Assembly (NCBI GenBank): GCA_023430845.1 | Contig: JAEYYJ010000085.1 | Location: 1 to 17,185 of the forward strand | Source: Pseudomonadota bacterium | GTDB lineage: Bacteria; Pseudomonadota; Alphaproteobacteria; Rhizobiales; Hyphomicrobiaceae | DNA length: 17,185 nucleotides | Direction: 5' to 3' | Shown: one piece after another, positions 16,306 through 17,185 of the stretch | Position numbering within the stretch: the stretch's first letter is position 1 | Layout: every line of letters starts with the position of its first letter | The notes under the pieces: generated by a model | What the model was told of the DNA's origin: nothing | What the model saw: the letters and a program-made list of their open reading frames with translations, nothing else | The model's database searches: none | Made by a program: the position numbers and the translations under genes

Positions 16306-16370
16306 GATGGGATTCGAACCCACGACCCCAACCTTGGCAAGGTTGTGCTCTACCCCTGAGCTACACCCGC
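16296..16370 (-). tRNA. tRNA-Gly (anticodon GCC)
   Basis: Read on the minus strand from 16370, the acceptor stem GCGGGTG pairs with CGCCCGC with one G-U. The D arm is GCTC AGGGGTA GAGC. The anticodon arm is CAACC TTGCCAA GGTTG, with anticodon GCC reading GGC and GGU. The T arm is GTGGG TTCGAAT CCCAT. The discriminator is U and CCA is encoded at 16298-16296. The cloverleaf is complete. Confidence 0.97.
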
Positions 16371-16411
16371 ATCCAATCGAGAGCGACCGCCCGGGGGCGA
16401 TCGAGGGCCAC

Positions 16412-16440
16412 CTTATGGCGGAAAGCCCGGCTGAATGCAA
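16412..16440 (-). promoter_or_regulatory. Possible promoter of tRNA-Gly
   Basis: On the minus strand TTGCAT (16440-16435) and CATAAG (16417-16412) are 17 bases apart, placing a transcription start about 35 bases before the tRNA. The hexamers are only fair matches to the vegetative consensus. Confidence 0.35.
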
Positions 16441-16577
16441 GCGCTCGAATACGAGCGGCGAGCTTTGGTTCCATGCCCCTCTTCCTCCAATCAGAATAAC
16501 AGCTTCGGTCCCTGCCGGTGAAACCTCCGGGCCACTCTCGCGCTTTGCACTTGCCGGGGTAACCAGAGGAGAATCGA

Positions 16578-16814
16578 ATGATGCGAGGCTTGATCATCGC
16601 AGCGGCCCTCACGGCCGGAGGACTGGCATTCGGCGCCAGCGGGGCGAGCGCGGCACCGGTATCGGCCAGTCCTGTGAGTGGCTTGGCGCTGCCGCAGATG
16701 TCACTCGTCGAGAAGACGCAATACCGCTACTGCCGTCGCTGGTATCGAGAATGCCGAGCTCGCTGGGGTGGTGGTCGAGACTTCCGCCGTTGCATGCGGC
16801 GTCGTGGCTGCTGA
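16578..16814 (+). CDS. Small secreted Cys/Arg-rich protein of unknown function
   Basis: The 78-residue product has a clear signal peptide (MMRGLIIAAALTAGGLAFGA, cut probably after ASA near residue 25). The mature part of about 53 residues ends in a basic, aromatic, four-cysteine module: YRYCRRWYRECRARW, then RDFRRCMRRRGC. The spacing is C-x6-C-x10-C-x5-C, fit for two disulfide bonds in the periplasm. AGAGGAGA lies just ahead of the ATG at 16578; the ATG at 16581 is an equal alternative. Similar short YCRRW/RRC proteins exist in Hyphomicrobiales, but no function is known to me. A strong hairpin follows. Confidence 0.8.
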   Translation: MMRGLIIAAALTAGGLAFGASGASAAPVSASPVSGLALPQMSLVEKTQYRYCRRWYRECRARWGGGRDFRRCMRRRGC

Positions 16815-16826
16815 CACTGAAGGGCT

Positions 16827-16859
16827 GAGCCCGGCGCGGTAGCTTTGCGCGCCGGGCTC
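16827..16859. terminator. Perfect 12-bp hairpin, bidirectional terminator
   Basis: GAGCCCGGCGCG (16827-16838) pairs with CGCGCCGGGCTC (16848-16859) around a nine-base loop. It lies 12 bases after the stop of the small secreted protein and three bases from the stop of the convergent methyltransferase gene. No T-run follows on the plus strand. Confidence 0.6.
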
Positions 16860-16862
16860 GCC

Positions 16863-17185
16863 TTACGCCGCGCAGATATAGCTCATTGTTCGAATGCGCC
16901 GCTCCTGCAGATTGCGCACCTGATTGCGCGTCATCGCCGGGAAATCATCGCCGAGAAATGTGCGGAGTGTCAGTGGCGGCACCCCGCCCTGCTTCATGCG
17001 CTCAGCCATGGTCTCGAACCAACGCTGACCCTCCTCTGTGCTATCAGTGACGCTCAGAATCTTGAAACCCGCGCCAGCCAGCAAGGCCTGCATGTCGTCC
17101 GGCGTCGCGAGATGGCTGATGGAAGGCTCCCGCGCCCAGGGAACCGGATACAGCACGTCGCCTCCGTCGCCCTGCAGGATATCGT
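16863..17185 (-). CDS. SAM-dependent methyltransferase, C-terminal part (N-terminus outside window)
   Basis: The frame runs in from the right edge and ends with TAA at 16863, giving at least 106 residues. The visible part (GDVLYPVPWAREPSISHLAT, then MQALLAGAGFKILSVTD and EEGQRWFETMAERM) matches the last beta strands and the C-terminal helical cap of class I, UbiE/Coq5-like methyltransferases. The SAM-binding motifs lie beyond the window. A GTG at 17156 is in frame, but family sequence continues upstream of it, so it is not the start. The substrate cannot be inferred. Confidence 0.75.
   Translation of the reverse strand, partial: DILQGDGGDVLYPVPWAREPSISHLATPDDMQALLAGAGFKILSVTDSTEEGQRWFETMAERMKQGGVPPLTLRTFLGDDFPAMTRNQVRNLQERRIRTMSYICAA

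Overview
The window looks like chromosome of a GC-rich alphaproteobacterium, most likely order Hyphomicrobiales. Supporting signs are secG next to pyrG, a proton-translocating transhydrogenase in the three-subunit alphaproteobacterial form (split alpha subunit), a 47-residue aa3-oxidase subunit IV-like gene in front of it, a circularly permuted ATP-grasp / alpha-E / transglutaminase cluster, and a C-terminal methyltransferase fragment of an alphaproteobacterial type. Genus cannot be fixed from the sequence alone.

Layout. (1) 1-2423, plus strand: the tail of an unidentified gene, secG (Sec translocon) and pyrG (CTP synthase). (2) 2685-3431: a TSUP/TauE-SafE permease, then a convergent gap packed with small palindromes. 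(3) 3653-7122, minus strand: an apparent operon of a small aa3-oxidase subunit IV-like membrane protein, pntA1, pntA2, a colicin-immunity-like small gene and pntB. The last three junctions are a 1-nt gap and two 4-nt overlaps. (4) 7224-8909, minus: a 561-residue protein joining a zinc phospholipase C-like domain to tandem helix-hairpin-helix repeats. (5) 9064-9961-ish, plus: an EamA/DMT transporter, then rpmG (10108-10275) with its own promoter and terminator. (6) 10314-11311: about 1 kb without a credible protein gene but with an unusually dense series of hairpins. (7) 11312-12457: an orphan TAXI-type TRAP solute receptor. (8) 12508-15723, minus: the ATP-grasp, alpha-E and transglutaminase operon. 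(9) 15724-16295: non-coding. (10) 16296-16370, minus: tRNA-Gly(GCC) with encoded CCA and a duplicated 3' end. (11) 16578-16814: a secreted Cys/Arg-rich miniprotein. (12) 16863-17185, minus: the C-terminal part of a SAM-dependent methyltransferase that continues past the window.

Working together: the pnt operon makes NADPH from NADH using the proton gradient; the minus-strand trio at 12508-15723 is a predicted peptide-ligating system of unknown product. The strongest candidate for something undescribed is the hairpin array at 10415-10722, possibly part of a structured RNA reaching about 11243. The second is the immunity-like gene translationally coupled inside the transhydrogenase operon. Strand and transcription of the hairpin region cannot be decided by reading alone.
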